From: Morinoia aosen
Lineage: Eukaryota; Arthropoda; Malacostraca; Amphipoda; Talitridae
Assembly: GCA_030386875.1 (NCBI GenBank)
Contig: CM059558.1
Coordinates: 186,001-250,000 of the forward strand
Length of the DNA: 64,000 nt
Reading direction: 5' to 3'
The notes under the pieces are model-generated. The model was given only the letters and a program-made list of their open reading frames with translations. It was not told the origin of the DNA and ran no database searches. The number at the start of each line of letters is the position of its first letter. The stretch's first letter is position 1. This document shows, piece after piece, positions 1-11,298 of this stretch. A program made the position numbers and the translations under genes.

Positions 1-278
1 GACTGCCTACAATATACCAAAGAATATCAAGGCAATTCCTAAAATTCTTAAATGTTCTGTCTTGCACAAAGTTTAAGGGTTAATAAATGTGCTGTGTAAT
101 AAAATATAGTTGCATGCATCAAGCTTATATTAGAAAACATCTCCCCAGTGTGCTATTAAACACAACAAGAAATACTAAAACACTGCCTGGATATTTTGAA
201 CGAGACAGTATTTTGCACTGGACATGTCACAGTGACTTATTTAAGCCATTTTAGGTAGTTTGCAAGCTTAACTAAATT

Positions 279-3075
279 ATTTAAACAATTTATTTACCAC
301 AGGAGATACAGAGGTAGAATGTTTCTTAAGTCTAATACAATGGACAAGTTTGAATATAGCTACCTGTGGGCCCGAATAAGTTCAGCGACTTCTGGGGCAT
401 CCTACCATCAACATTATTCTAAGGTGTACAATAATGTTTAACCTAAATCACTTAACCTAGTTTCACATTAGACTGATCAGTGAGATAATTCAATCGATAT
501 CAGATATTTCATTTTACAATATAGGTTATATGGACTATATTTAACAGTACATTCGATAAAAGATTTAACAGCAGACTGAAGGCGAATTACATATTACCCA
601 TGGCAAATTTCATTATTGGAAACAGTCATGTTGGAGACAAGATTTGACTTGGTGATCTTACATGACTAATATTCCGATAGGAAGTGAGTCTCGAGATTTC
701 TTTTGAATACCTTGTAAGAATTACTATCACGGATCTCCGCAGGTATTGAGTTCCAAGTTTTAGTTCCAACGAAGAGGATACTGTGTTGCGACCGGGCCTT
801 TGAATAATAAGGAAGCATGAATTTACTTCTATTCCGGGTTAAATGGTCGTGATGACCAGTTTGCGCACTTAATAATAGTTTCAGGCTATTGTCGCCATCA
901 TTTCTTAATGTTTTGTAAATGAAATTACAAATGGAGATTTTATAGAGATCTGGAAGTTTAAGTATTTGTAAATTTTTGAATGAATCATTTGTGTGAGCAT
1001 TATATTCTAGATTCTTTACCGCTCTGATTGCTCTTTTTTGCAGAGTAAAAGTTATATTGGTTTTATTTTTATCAGTTCCGTGCCATGCTTCTATTCCGTA
1101 CTGCAAGTATGGTGAAATGAGCGTTCGGTAGAGCATTCGTAAAGCTGTTTCAGGCAGGTAATTTTTAACTTTATTCAGGATTCCGATGGATTTCGATAAT
1201 TTAGAACTAATATGAGCGATGTGCTCTTTAAACGTCAGATGTTTATCTATTATGATGCCCAGAAACTTGCATGAGTTGGTTTCTTCGATTTCACCTTCGC
1301 CAATTTTTATGTGTGGGAGAGATATGCTTTTCTTGTATGAGAATGTAATATACTTTGTTTTTTCGATGTTGAGGCTTATTTTATTAGCTTTAAGCCATAA
1401 TGAAACCTTATGGAGTTCATTATTTATGCTCTCCGCAATCATAGCGGGATTTTGGCTCGGAAGGACCGTAGAAAGCGTGCTGTCATCGGCAAAAAGTATG
1501 AATTTGAAAAATGTTGTTGATTTGATAATATCATTTATAAATATCAGAAATAGGAGAGGCCCTAGGACAGACCCTTGTGGAACTCCATGGCTAATTGTCT
1601 GTGGGTCCGATTTCGCGTCGTCAACGACAACGTATTGCTTCCGATTTGTTAGGTATGATTTGAACCAATCATGGGCAATTCCTCGAATGCCATAACAGTG
1701 TAGTTTCGAGAGTAATATCTTATGGTCCACACAGTCGAATGCTTTTCGAAAGTCAAGACAAACGGAGAAAACAAGCTTTCCTTCATCTATATTAGAGTAA
1801 AGGTACTGTAAATGATTTAATACAGCTTGTGTCGTTGATTTCTTAGAACGAAAACCGAATTGTCCGTCATAGAGAAAAGATTTTTTTCAAAATACGAATA
1901 CACTTTTTTATACACAATTTTTTCAAATATTTTGCTCATAATTGGTAAAACAGAGATAGGTCTATAATTATTAACGCAGTTTTTATCACCATTTTTAAAA
2001 ATAGGGGTGACTCTGGCAGTTTTGAGAGAGTTGGGGAAGATACCTTGAGAAAGCGAATGGTTGATAATATCAGATATGCACGGTGCTATTATATCAGCAA
2101 TAGCCTTAAGAACTTTAGCTGAAAATGTATTTAATCCATTTGATTTATTTTTCAAGTTGTTTATGCATGTAATTACATCGGAGGGGTTAGTTGGCGGGAA
2201 AAAGAAAGAGTTGTGTTCACGGACATGGTCCATGTATTGCAAGTGGTCTGTAGGTTCACTAACGACACTATCGGCTATATTTTTTCCTATATTTATAAAA
2301 AAGTTGTTGAACACTGTTGCAATATCTTGTTTATCATGATATTTTACATTTTCGTGAACGATGGATTCAATTGTTTTTTTAGCGTTATTATTCGGTCTAT
2401 AGCATGAATTAAGCAGGCGCCAAGTTTTTTTAATATCAGTTTTGTAGTCAGTGAATTTGCGCGTAAAGTAGTTTTGTTTCGATGTTCGTATTTGATTTGT
2501 CACATGATTCCTGAATCTGTTATACGTTAATCTAGAGATTCGTCCTTCGTATAGTAAGGCTAAGTATGCTTGACGTTTCTTTATATTGATCACGATATCT
2601 TCAGTAATCCAAGGTTTTTGTCTATTTTTCGGCGTAATTGTGCGGGTGATTATTGGACAACATTGGTTATATGCGGTCGTTATAGTTTCAGTTAGTTTTA
2701 GTATTGCTTGGTCAATGTTAATCGTATTATTGCCTAGTTCATAGATGTCCAATGATGGCATTAATTCTTCTAGAACAGTTCGCATTGTCCCCAAGTTATA
2801 TTCGTTTATACAACGATATGAAAAAGTCTCAGCATGTGGGCTGTTGCAGGGACTATAGACATTCTTCTTGATGAGAAACCCTGGAAAATGGTCAGATAAG
2901 TCAGAAATTATTATTCCTGTAAGAAAATCAGTCGGATCTAACATAAAAATATTATCGAGCAACGTGGCAGATTCGGATGTAATACGCGTAGGTTTCGTGA
3001 TGATTGGAAGGAAGGAGTTAGACTGAAAAACATTTATGAAGTTTGAGATTCGTTCACAGCTTTCATATTGATTTT
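279..3075 (-). mobile_element. CR1-like non-LTR retrotransposon, copy 1 (5'-truncated)
   Basis: The 3' end lies at the left. The 3' untranslated part (about 279-665) matches 52648-53040 and 61260-61670 almost base for base, beginning with the shared block TTTATTTACCACAGG. The coding part extends rightwards to about 3069, where the reading frame and the similarity to the endonuclease region stop; this is the usual 5' truncation. It is one of four copies of the same family in the window, all on the minus strand. No target-site duplication could be defined. Confidence 0.88.
666..3069 (-). pseudogene. CR1-like ORF2: end of endonuclease plus reverse transcriptase, one frameshift
   Basis: Read from the right, the frame starts inside the apurinic-type endonuclease. 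Its C-terminal signature SDLSDHFPGF is visible near 2890-2920. The reverse transcriptase follows, with motif B GVPQGSVLGPLLF and catalytic FADD in LFADDSTLS (near 1485-1600). It ends with the C-terminal FKRNLETHFLSEY and a stop at 666. The frame is broken once, in a run of seven T (seven A on the coding strand) at 1881-1887; the intact copy at 61666-64000 reads through this place, so one base has probably been lost. Everything else is open, so the copy is young or the frameshift is a sequencing error in a homopolymer. The N-terminal endonuclease half and ORF1 are absent. Confidence 0.88.
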
Positions 3076-3930
3076 TAATGAAGTTTTAATTTTATAATAT
3101 TATAGAAGTCATCTTATCAATAATTAGGAATTGACTCTTTCATACGTCTTTATCTCAAATGAAACTAACAACTTCCAAAGTATAATAACTAAGGTTTTCT
3201 CTGCTTCCAGATACAAAATCTCAATTCTCAAACCAGAAGCCTGCTAATAATACTTCGCAAAATATTCAAAAACATCAACTATGGTCTGAAAGGAAATTAA
3301 TGGATCTCAAAATAGTTTCTTTCAGCAGATGAATAGTAAAAAAAATACGTTCTCAAGACTAGCTCATAAAATGTTATAAGATGACCAACAGAGCTAATTT
3401 ATCACTAAATTGATTAAGGTGTCAAATTTATTAATTTTCCAAACATTAAATCCCTTCAATAAGATTTATATCTCTTTGGGAAAGGCTTTTCTACAATAAA
3501 ATTATTCTCCCTATTCATCATTTACTACATGTGTGTGATTACTACTCAGAACATCAAAAGAATACATAGGTAAATAGAGCATTAGAGAGTAAATCACATA
3601 TATATGCTGTCTGCGATATACCTATATGAAATCATTTAAAACTTACCATCAACAGTTTTTGTCATCTTCAACAGAAATTTTTCATTTTCATAATGTAGAT
3701 CACTTTCTCAAAAGGAAGCCTTTTTACCCAAATTTTCTCTAGTCAAAATCGGCGGGGCTAATTTTGAGACACCCAAGACCAGAGCACTGAAAAAATACAC
3801 TCAACCAAAGATGCTACGTTAAAAAAAAACATTTGAAACCCTTTATACATGTTTATCGCGTCAGGAAACTATAACAATCCCTTAATATAATTACATACGC
3901 ATTCGCTAACCAAGCTCTCCGCCATACTGG
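3076..3930. other. No gene recognised
   Basis: AT-rich sequence between CR1 copy 1 and a small inverted repeat. No long reading frame, RNA gene or tandem repeat was seen. Confidence 0.5.
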
Positions 3931-3932
3931 AT

Positions 3933-4062
3933 ACCAAATGGTAACGATATGTATACCAAAAATGGACCATGGCTCATGGCCGAAATCTTACGGTTTCGTA
4001 GCGCTAGGCAGACCAAATGGTACCGCTACGTAGACGATTATGACGAAACGTTACCATTTGGT
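3933..4062. repeat. Short inverted repeat (possible MITE remnant)
   Basis: A 14-base arm ACCAAATGGTAACG at 3933-3946 is matched exactly by its reverse complement at 4049-4062. A third related copy (ACCAAATGGTACCG) lies near 4012. The span could fold into a hairpin. No target-site duplication was found, so calling it a transposon end is only a suggestion. Confidence 0.4.
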
Positions 4063-4449
4063 CTCCGTGTGACACCGGCCTTAAGGCCCTTTTACATGAC
4101 GGTGTCTTCGCGCTCCACACCGTCGCTCCATCCCGCCAGCCAAATAAGCTCCGCCCACAGCAGAGCAAAATGACCCTTATTGCCACGCTCGGGGTAAGGA
4201 GTGGCAACATTCAGCATGCTAAATATTGGCGGCGCGCACTGCCAGTCAACAACGTTCAGTTGCTCTTGAGACCATAGAGAGCATGTGTAGTCATGGCTTA
4301 CATATAATGGAGCAAGGAAGAAATTAAAACTCCAATCGAAAAATGTAAAGAATTTCCGTGTTTATGGAAAGTTAAGCTCCCACAGTATAAAAAACAGATT
4401 GTCTGGAGAGATTGCTATTAAAAGTATAGCAGCTTACTTCCCAAACTAT
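4063..4449. other. No gene recognised; GC-richer patch
   Basis: A GC-rich patch with repeated CTCCACACCGTC-type words (4110-4135) resembles 6155-6185. It may be another small decayed element. No credible coding sequence was seen. Confidence 0.4.
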
Positions 4450-4457
4450 ATTATTGC

Positions 4458-5639
4458 CAGTGTTGGGCACGCAAATTTTAGAACGTTGCGGCGCAACCGC
4501 AAACGCAACAACACGAAAAAAGGTGCGACGCAACCGCAACAGAAACTTGAAAAAAATTGCGATCGCAACCGCAACATTTTATTTATTAAATATAATTTTA
4601 ATTAAATATTGTTCAATTTATTTTGAGTATATATTGAGATGCATAATAATAATATTAAGATATTCAAAATAGTGCATTGTTTTGCTAAGAAAATTAATAG
4701 ATAGAGTAAATGTGTGGACTAGAATTGAATGAAATATCAAGATACTGGAAGAAACATTTCATTTGTAAATATAGCATTGACAATAAAATGAATTTCATTT
4801 TCTAATAATAATATTGAAAAGGCACCTAGCTAGTAGCTATATTTTCATAGGAGTGCATATATATATATTTAGCAAAAGAAATAGAAAACAGAAAAGCGCC
4901 GAACATTTGTACAGCCTATATGACGCAAAAACGAAAACCATGCATAAGCTCCGTTAATATATGAAATTCTAATGCTTTTTGTTATTCCTGTTATAATTTA
5001 ATATTGGCTCATGATCGCAATGTGACAATGTTAATGCACTGTAATGACGATCAACGTTGCCTTTAAAAAATGTTAACATTTCTAAATGTTAGTCTGAAAG
5101 CCGAGCACATCGTGGTCTCTAAATTTCTTTACCTACAGTCGTTCGACCGCAGCGCTCGATGGTATTGGAGTGTTAAATTCGATGAACGAAACGACAAATT
5201 CACTTGAAGAAAACATAGCTCTGTGAAAATCAGCTAGTTCTGTTGATTACTGGCTGTTTCAGCCAATCAACACACATCATTCCTAATAACATATGTTATA
5301 TAATGAGTTACATTATATGTACTTATATACTGTTAGCAAAGTGTATGTGTATCACTGTATCGCCTAATGCCAAGAATAAACATTTGCCAGATGGGTTGTT
5401 CCCTGTACGGTTTAGTTTTAAGCGAGCATGAAACGCGTATTAAATTCGATTGAAGGTTTTTTAAAAATTAATTAACCATCGTGATGTTGCGGTTGTGAGT
5501 CGCGGCCTGACACGTCGAAAATTGTTGCCATCGCAACAGATTCGAAACTTTCCAAAAATTGTTGCGGCGCGACCGCAACAGAAAAAGTTTCGATCGCAAC
5601 TGCGGTCGCAACTTGTTGCGGCGCAACTGCCCAACACTG
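4458..5639. mobile_element. Non-autonomous hAT-like DNA transposon
   Basis: The ends are inverted repeats starting CAGTGTTGGGCA, a typical hAT start. They are flanked by an 8-bp duplication with one mismatch: ATTATTGC at 4450-4457 and AATATTGC at 5640-5647. Both subterminal zones (4470-4580 and 5470-5630) carry many copies of GCAACCGCAAC / TTGCGGCGCAAC words in opposite orientation, as expected for clustered transposase-binding sites. The 1.18 kb interior has no transposase, so it would depend on an autonomous relative. The full hAT at 44194-47135 has different ends and is not its partner. Confidence 0.8.
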
Positions 5640-5647
5640 AATATTGC

Positions 5648-6202
5648 AATGGTTAAGATGAAAATTCAAACACTGAGAGGCCAAGATAGGAAACAGCTCT
5701 CACTATTCCAAAAATCAAAGAAATATACATTGCGTATGTAAACGTAAAATTAATTACAGTGTAATTAAATTGCACAATGTACATGGCTCTTAAGAAAAGT
5801 ACTTCAAATACACGGAAAACATTCGGCAGGTTTCATTGGAAGACTATTCAAATTAAAGGAAAAAATACACCTAGAAAATAGTAATTGGTTTTTATTGTTT
5901 CTTTCCATTTACAATGTTTTTTGAAGGTAATTGGGCAGTATTAAAGTTTTTTCGAAAATTAGCTTTTTACTTCTGCAAAGTATTCTGTAAATATTCTGCA
6001 AATTGTTCTGCCAAGTATTCTGTCCGTATTGCAAGAGTAATACTGACGATTGCTGTCTCTGGGGAAGGAGCGTCGTGTTGAGCGGCAATGTAAAAGCAGC
6101 CCGGCGTGCACTGACGCTCAATATTCTCGTGGGAGGAGCTATAGCAAGGTTACCACCGCTCCACACCGTCACTCCACACCGTAGGTGTAAAATGAGCTTT
6201 AG
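5648..6202. other. No gene recognised
   Basis: Sequence between the hAT and the truncated 3' end of CR1 copy 2. The part 6050-6200 resembles the GC-rich patch near 4090-4220. No credible coding region was seen. Confidence 0.4.
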
Positions 6203-6470
6203 TCTAGGGAGTACAATAATGTTTAACCTAATTCACTTACACTAGGGACGCATTAGACTGATCAATGAGATAATTAACTCGAAATTAGATGCTTCATTTT
6301 ACAATATAGTTCATATGGACTAAATTTATCAGTATATTCGACAAACGATTCAAGAACTGACTAAAGATCGGCGGTATTACCCATGGCAAAAAACATTATT
6401 AGGACCAGTTATGTAAGGAACAAGATTTGACTTGGTGATCTTACACGACTATACCATTTCCAATCCAATT

Positions 6471-6712
6471 TCCTCCTAGTGAAATTGAATTTCCTTCTAG
6501 TGAAACTGAATTTCCTCCAAGTGAAATTGAATTTCCTCATAGTGAAATTGAATTTCCTCCTATTGAAATTGAATTTCCTCCTATTGAAATTGAATTTCCT
6601 CTTATTGAAATTGAATTTCCTCCTATTGAAATTGAATTTCCTCCTATTGAAATTGAATTTCCTCCTATTGATATTGAATTTCGTCCTATTGAAATTGAAT
6701 TTCCTTCCTAGT
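6471..6712. repeat. 21-bp tandem array, left terminal inverted repeat
   Basis: About eleven to twelve units of 21 bp, typified by CCTCCTATTGAAATTGAATTT. Each contains the near-palindrome GAAATTNAATTTC. It is the inverted counterpart of the arrays at 8206-8517 and 9253-9518. Because 21 is a multiple of three, the array reads open in several frames and gives repetitive FNFTRRK-like pseudo-proteins, which are not genes. Confidence 0.9.
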
Positions 6713-7000
6713 GAATTTGTATTTCCTCGTGATAATATAAATAATAATAAAAATTGTTTAAATTTCCTGTAGCTATGGGGATGAATGAGAAAATCTGCAA
6801 TAGTAGTATACCATATATTAAAATTATAATTCCCATGTAAACAATACCATGTCATATATAAATCATGCTTTTAAATCATTTCCATAGTCACAACCCAAAG
6901 ATAGGTGAAAGCTAAAATATATACTTGTAAATATTTCGCATAAAAGTTAAATAATGTAACAAGAGAAACTTATTCATTATGAGTATATAGTTTTGGAAGA

Positions 7001-8044
7001 TTAGGGCACTTCCTTTAAGTCTTCTCTCCTTGTAGACGCTGGATAATATTTTTCTACTCTGTTAGTGAAGGCGAGTAACATATTTGGAGTGATATGTCCA
7101 ATTGCATCTCTTGAAATCACTTCCAATTCTCTCATTCTTTGTTCAGCTATTGAAAGTCCATTATTTGCTGTTACATTCACTAAATAATCCATTCGCTCTC
7201 TGAGATTGCGTTTCACGTGGCTCTTGACGGTACTCCAGACGAGGTCTATTGGGTTCAGTAGATAAGAATATGGTGCTAGTCTGAGGCACTGAACAGATGG
7301 ATATTCATTTGAAAGGCTTTCAATCCTGCAGTGGGCTGGGGCATTATCAACGATAAATGTTGATCTTTCTATCCCCTGGTCTATGCAAGCCTGGATGAGC
7401 TCTCGGAACTATTGGAGGCAATCATCAGCTTTGAAAGCGCCACGTCGAGTGGTAAAGAGTACCATTCTACTTGATGTCATTGCCCCAATGCAATGGAGAT
7501 TTAACCCCTTGCTTACTGGTGTCACAACCGATGCTCTTGTCCCAATTTTTGACGGGCCTTCCTTTCGCTTGCAAAAAAGATTGAAATTGGTTTCATCAAC
7601 CCATATTGTAGTACGGCCTTCTGATTTCGCTTGGAAAAAGTTGTCCATGCATGTAGCACTTTTATCCTTGTTTTCTGGGGTGTTCATATTGCACGTTTGG
7701 GAACGCACAAGTTTTACTGTGAAAAGTTCACAGTCTAACCAGTTCTTCACGGTATTAATGCTAACATTAATATTGAAACGGGTGCTGATAATGGTCTTCA
7801 GTTCAGCCAAGGTAGTTGAGGCGTTGTTTTCAATGGTAAAAGTAAGCAGTTCAACAATTTCATTTGTTTTCTTAGATATGCCGCCACCTTTCTTCTTTGG
7901 AGTTTCTTCTTTTTTCTTTAACCATTCGTATGCTGTTTTCAAATTAACCGCCATAGCGTTTGCAACTGTTCTCCAGTCCTCCTCGTTTATGTAACCTTCA
8001 TAAATTCTTTTCCTTTCATCATCACTGATCTTCTTGTACTTCAT
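7001..8044 (-). pseudogene. IS630/Tc1/mariner-superfamily transposase, one in-frame stop
   Basis: The frame encodes 347 residues and is interrupted once by TAG at codon 212 (near 7409). The N-terminus (residues 1-50, MKYKKISDDERKRIYEGY...) looks like the helix-turn-helix DNA-binding domain of this superfamily, followed by a second helical region (about 65-105). Catalytic acidic residues are visible: D150 in IWVDETNF, D233 in FIVDNAPAH and D267 in LNPIDLVW. The second and third are separated by 33 residues, giving a DD33D triad by my count. It lies between the 21-bp arrays of its own element. Apart from the stop, the gene is intact. The exact mariner family needs a phylogeny. Confidence 0.85.
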
Positions 8045-8205
8045 CTCGGAGGGGGCAATTTTTCGTCAGAATAATAAAAACGGATAAAATCCTGTATTAT
8101 ATCACTAACGGTATCATAGTTACCAGCAGAGTACGTCTATATACTGTGCAGTTATATTTCCAAGTAAACTGATTGTAAAAGTGCTATATCAACTTCTTTC
8201 ATCAT

Positions 8206-8517
8206 GTGGAAATTCAATTTCACTAGGAGGAAATTTATATAGTTTCAATAAGAGGAAATTCAATTTCACTAGGAGGAAATTCAATTTCACTAGGAGGAAA
8301 TTCAGTTTCACTGGGAGGAAATTCAGTTTCACTGGGAGTAAATTCAGTTCCACTGGGAGTAAATTCAGTTCCACTATGAGGAAATTTAATTTCACTATGA
8401 GGAAATTCAGTTTCACTGGGAGGAAATTCAATTTCACTATGAGGAAATTCAATTTCACTATGAGGAAATTCAATTTCACTAGGAGGAAATTCAGTTTCAC
8501 TAGGAGGAAATTGGATT
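8206..8517. repeat. 21-bp tandem array, right TIR of the inner copy
   Basis: About fourteen to fifteen units typified by GAGGAAATTCAATTTCACTAT, inverted relative to the left array. It ends in the internal terminus GGAAATTGGATTGGAAATGG at 8527. It sits just upstream of the transposase start at 8044. Confidence 0.9.
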
Positions 8518-8529
8518 GGAAATGGTATA

Positions 8530-9103
8530 CTTGATGTCATTGCCCCAATGCAATGGAGATTTGACCCCTTGCTCACTGGTGTCACAACCGATGCTCTTGT
8601 CCCAATTTTTGACCGGCCTTCCTTTCGCTGGAAAAAAGATTGAAATTGGTTTCATCAACCCATATTGTAGTACGGTTTTCTGATTTCGCATGGAAAAAGT
8701 TGTCAATGTATGTAGCTCTTTTATCCTTGTTTTCTGGGGTGTTCATATTGCACGTTTGGGAACGCACAAGTTTTACTGTGAAGAGTTCACAGTCTAACCA
8801 GTTCTTCACGGTATTAATGCTAACATTAATATTGAAACGGGTGCTGAAAATGGCCTTCAGTTCAGCCAAGGTAGTTGAGGCGTTGTTTTCAATTGTAGAA
8901 GTAAGCAGTTCAAAAATTTCATTTGATTTCATAGATATGCCGCCAACTTCCTTCTTTGGAGTTTCTTGTTTTTTCTTTAACCATTCGTATGCTGTTTTCA
9001 AATTAACCCCCATAGCGTTTGCAACTGTTCTCCAGTCCTCCTCGTTTATGTAAGCTTCATAAATTCTTTTCCTTTCATTATCACTGATCTTCTTGTACTT
9101 CAT
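8530..9103 (-). pseudogene. 5' half of a second copy of the same transposase
   Basis: Residues 1 to about 157 match the transposase at 7001-8044 closely (MKYKKISDNERKRIYEAY...), including the first catalytic aspartate in IWVDETNF. A frameshift follows right after NFNLF (near 8630); the matching sequence continues in another frame to 8530. There it is cut exactly at a TA by the right end of the inner element. The 3' half with the other two catalytic residues is missing, so it cannot make a working enzyme. Confidence 0.85.
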
Positions 9104-9252
9104 CTCCGAGGGGGCAATTTTTCGTCAGAATAATAAAAGCGGATGAAATCCTGTATTATATCACTAATGGTATCATAGTTACATGCAGAGTACGTGCAGT
9201 TATATTTCCAAGTAAACTGATTGTAAAAGGGCTATATCAACTTCTTTCATCA

Positions 9253-9518
9253 TGTGGAAATTCAATTTCACTATGAGGAAATTCAATTTCACTATGAGGA
9301 AATTCAATTTCACTAGGAGGAAATTCAGTTTCACTGGTAGGAAATTCAGTTCCACTGTGAGGAAATTCAGTTCCACTGGGAGGAAATTCAATTTCACTAT
9401 GAGTAAATTCAGTTTCACTAGGAGGAAATTCAATTTCACTATGAGGAAATTCAATTTCACTATGAGGAAATTCAATTTCACTAGGAGGAAATTCAGTTTC
9501 ACTAGGAGGAAATTGGAT
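9253..9518. repeat. 21-bp tandem array, right TIR of the outer copy
   Basis: About twelve to thirteen 21-bp units of the same family as 8206-8517, ending in GGATTGCAAATAGTA at 9529 and the TA duplication at 9530-9531. Unit order differs from the inner array, so the arrays have diverged by unit gain and loss as well as by point changes. Confidence 0.9.
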
Positions 9519-9619
9519 TGCAAATAGTATAGTATTCTGATAGGAAGTTAGACTCGAGATTTCTTTTGAATACCTCATAAGAATTACTTGCACGGATCTC
9601 CGCTGGTACTGTGTCCCAG

Positions 9620-9752
9620 GTTGGTATGGGTGATACGCGATAAAGGAGTGGGAACTTTTTCTTGAAAAAATTTACAATGAGACATATTACGGTTACTGAA
9701 CATAAATGACTAGAATCAAGGTTTGAAAGGGAAACTAGGGTAGAGCAAAACA
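9620..9752 (+). repeat. Direct repeat, left copy
   Basis: Aligns with 11629-11757 over its whole length; shared words include AATTTACAATGA and GAACATAAATGACTA. A more distant copy is at 59760-59840. Confidence 0.75.
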
Positions 9753-9827
9753 AGTACCCTCCCACTGGAGTGAAAGCAGTTCGAACGATACAATTTGGTA
9801 AATTTAAAATGATGATGATGCTGCACA

Positions 9828-10010
9828 GCGTTGAAGCCGTGCAGTGAAGCCGTGCGAAGGGGCCGAGCGATGAAGCCGTGCTTAGAGGCCGAGCGATGAG
9901 GCCGTGCGAAGAGGTCGAGTGATGAGTTCATGCGTAGAGGCCGTGCGAAGAGGCCGTGCGAAGAGGCCGTGCGTAGAGGCCGTGCGTAGAGGCCGTACGT
10001 AGAGCTGTAG
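9828..10010 (+). repeat. GC-rich 13-bp minisatellite
   Basis: Degenerate tandem copies of AGGCCGTGCGTAG and variants (GAGGCCGTGCGAA, GAAGCCGTGC). They are most regular at 9942-10005. CpG-rich in an otherwise AT-rich region. Confidence 0.85.
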
Positions 10011-10039
10011 GCGTTTTGGCGGCTCGGTTGTGCATTTTC

Positions 10040-11290
10040 GCGCTTGGTTTTCGCACGGTCTGGGTGGAAATCAGGAGAAGTGTCTATTTTCTGTTTTTAT
10101 ATGCATCTTATACAGGGTTTTCTTGCGCTTCCATTGGTACTTTTCGCTTGCGTCTACTCCGAATGGCTTGCCCCCCAGAGAGGGGAGAGCGATGAGGGTG
10201 GCGTGACCTTGACCCCTCCCAACCCTCATTATTGGGGGTCAATTGAGCGTGTTTCTTTGCGGCAATGGCAATGGAGTTCGTTCATGGGCTACTCAAAATG
10301 CTTTCATATTCAAACGAAACATTCTAACGCTTAGTAAAAATTTTTGAAAATTTTTGACAATTTAAATTTAGCTGTTCTGTGAACACATTTCATTCATAGC
10401 TGGAAGACAGCTGCAGTATCATAGCTACGGCTATGGCGAGCACACCAATCCAAAGGGCTTGAAAAAAGCTACAAAGCGGAGGAGTTGACTTGAAAAAAAC
10501 GTATTAAGGTCGAAAAAAGAAAAAATGTTTAAAAAAGTGGGTGTTTTGATGAATTACATGTATTGTCTTTTGATGTAGATTTTTTCCCAGAGTTCCAGAG
10601 CTACAGCAATGTAAATTATATCAATCGAAAGGGGTGCTTAAAAAAAGCTACAAAAGCTCAAGAGTTCATTGTAGAAAACCCCTAGTTCAAAAGAAAAAAA
10701 AATTTTTTTTTTGTGAAAAACACGTTTTTACTGGAAACTTCATAATTGGTTTTTCATATGTATCTGCTTCCACAATTTTAGGGGTACAAGAATGGTTTAT
10801 ATGCCATTCGGTAGGGCTTAGCAATATGTATTCATAAGGAATGCAAATGTTCGATGCATCTATCACTTTGAAAATTACACGACATGAAAAAAAATGAAAA
10901 AAAGTCTAATTTTTTTTCAAAAAAATTCGCAAAATTCCAAAAATAAAGTTATCCAAATTTCCCATTCCTTACGGTTATACAAGTATATAAACTATATAAA
11001 AATGAATTTCCGCTTCTGCAACTTCAAAACTGTAGAAGAAAATAGAATTAAAAAAAACTTTTTTTCGTATTTAAAACAAAATTGTAAAGTAATGCAAGTA
11101 CAAGAAAAGCACATCAATAATAAAATGATCTTAAGAGTATTTCACACCTTCTGTGAAAATTTCAGAGCAATCCATCCGTAAATTGCGGACTTTGTTTCCA
11201 CTCAGACCGTCCCCTTAAACGTTCTTGGATGGTAGAAACACCTAGCGGAAATTGCAATTGGATGCTGCGTAGGTTGAAGTTGGAGAGCAG
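10040..11290. other. No gene recognised; A/T homopolymer-rich
   Basis: Interior of the 2.1 kb insertion. It has many A and T runs (for example 10690-10715 and 10885-10930) and no frame with recognisable motifs. A 96-residue open frame at 10044-10334 has no features I can name and is not called as a gene. Confidence 0.45.
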
Positions 11291-11298
11291 CGATGGGT

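Larger units (their letters stand above)
6452..9529 (-). mobile_element. Self-nested Tc1/mariner-superfamily element with array-type TIRs
   Basis: The outer ends are inverted: left TACCATTTCCAATCCAATTT, right (read inward on the other strand) TACTATTTGCAATCCAATTT. Each is flanked by a TA duplication (6450-6451 and 9530-9531). The empty site is visible in CR1 copy 3 near 53037. A second right-hand end lies inside at 8527, followed by TA and then by transposase sequence matching the middle of the gene (compare 8530 with 7472). The unit 6452-8527 (2,076 bp) is therefore a full-length copy whose right end sits inside a second copy, of which only the 5' part (8530-9529) remains. Transposase fragments of both copies are on the minus strand. 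Confidence 0.85.

Noticed and set aside
6409-6855. Open frames with FNFNRRK- or LNFLLVK-like repeats over 6409-6855, 8181-8585 and 9200-9593
   Set aside because: They are translations of the 21-bp TIR arrays, open because 21 is divisible by three and the unit lacks stops; both strands read similarly.
10044-10334. 96-residue frame with a hydrophobic segment, possible secreted protein
   Set aside because: Lies in a repeat-bearing insertion, has no homologous motif, and its length is compatible with chance.
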